Position numbers and translations under genes: made by a program
NCBI GenBank assembly: GCA_944331945.1
Contig: CALVJC010000018.1
Span: forward strand, 1 to 5,126
Direction: 5' to 3'
Origin: an uncultured Bacilli bacterium
GTDB lineage: Bacteria > Bacillota_I > Bacilli_A > RF39 > UBA660
DNA: 5,126 nucleotides
The notes under the pieces: model-generated
The model's database searches: none
Told to the model about the DNA's origin: nothing
The model's input: only the letters and a program-made list of their open reading frames with translations
Shown here: one piece after another, positions 5,029 to 5,126 of the stretch
Numbering within the stretch: position 1 is the stretch's first letter
Layout of the letters: every line of letters starts with the position of its first letter

Positions 5029-5126
5029 TTATAATTCTATTAAACTATTTTCAAAATCTTTAACATAGTATTTTATATTTTTTGTTCCTTTTGAAATGAT
5101 AGTATGTCCTTCTTCTTCAAGTAATC
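5029..5126 (-). CDS. C-terminal end of an unidentified protein, cut by window edge
   Basis: An open frame enters from the right edge and ends at TAA (5029-5031), giving the last 31 residues. It begins LLEEEGHTIISKGTKN and finishes VKDFENSLIEL. I do not recognise the family. The other two minus-strand frames are less convincing (one closes after 17 codons), the codon use resembles the neighbouring genes, and a terminator stands just after the stop; together these argue that the frame is real. There is no in-frame start codon in the window. It is on the same strand as rbgA but separated from it by the terminator and the rbgA promoter, so it is probably a separate unit. Confidence 0.6.
   Translation of the reverse strand, partial: LLEEEGHTIISKGTKNIKYYVKDFENSLIEL

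Noticed and set aside
5011..5040. Repeated TTGTAATT-like words after the right-edge gene
   Set aside because: Short, AT-only repetition overlapping the last codons and 3' end; no unit long or regular enough to call a repeat.
1..5126. Mobile element, CRISPR, toxin-antitoxin or defence system
   Set aside because: Every gene identified is a core translation or sporulation gene in a conserved order; no transposase, terminal repeats, spacer array or two-gene toxin layout is present.

Overview
The window is an AT-rich (about one third G+C by eye) piece of chromosome from a spore-forming, low-GC Gram-positive bacterium, most likely class Bacilli. The evidence is two sporulation/germination genes (spoIIP, gpr), strong GAGGTGA-type ribosome binding sites, only TAA stops, and a gene order matching the Bacillus subtilis rpsT-gpr-spoIIP-yqxA-lepA block. 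Where I checked it (RbgA), tryptophan is encoded by TGG, and nothing suggests a recoded genetic code. I cannot name a genus.

Layout, left to right. Positions 1-1210 (minus) hold the first two thirds of lepA (elongation factor 4), cut by the left edge. Upstream of it on the same strand are yqxA (1252-1581), spoIIP (1568-2545) and gpr (2600-3625). yqxA overlaps the end of spoIIP by 14 bases. A 141-base intergenic region (3626-3766) separates gpr from the divergent rpsT (3767-4030, plus), which has a clear promoter. A perfect 14-bp hairpin flanked by A and T runs on both sides (4032-4072) ends rpsT and the convergent gene rbgA (4072-4932, minus). rbgA has its own extended -10 promoter, directly behind the terminator of a further minus-strand gene of which only the last 31 codons lie in the window (5029-5126). 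There is no gene-free stretch over 300 bases.

How the genes relate. GPR degrades the small acid-soluble spore proteins at germination. SpoIIP cuts septal peptidoglycan during engulfment. YqxA is an uncharacterised small membrane protein that travels with them. LepA, S20 and RbgA serve translation and ribosome assembly. In B. subtilis the divergent neighbour on the far side of rpsT is holA (yqeN); here that side is occupied by rbgA in convergent orientation.

I see no mobile element, CRISPR array, tRNA or rRNA, and no convincing new system. The most interesting non-coding signal is a potential 13-bp RNA hairpin that buries the spoIIP ribosome binding site. Two likely start-codon errors (gpr and rbgA, where an upstream in-frame GTG lies inside the Shine-Dalgarno sequence) are corrected here.
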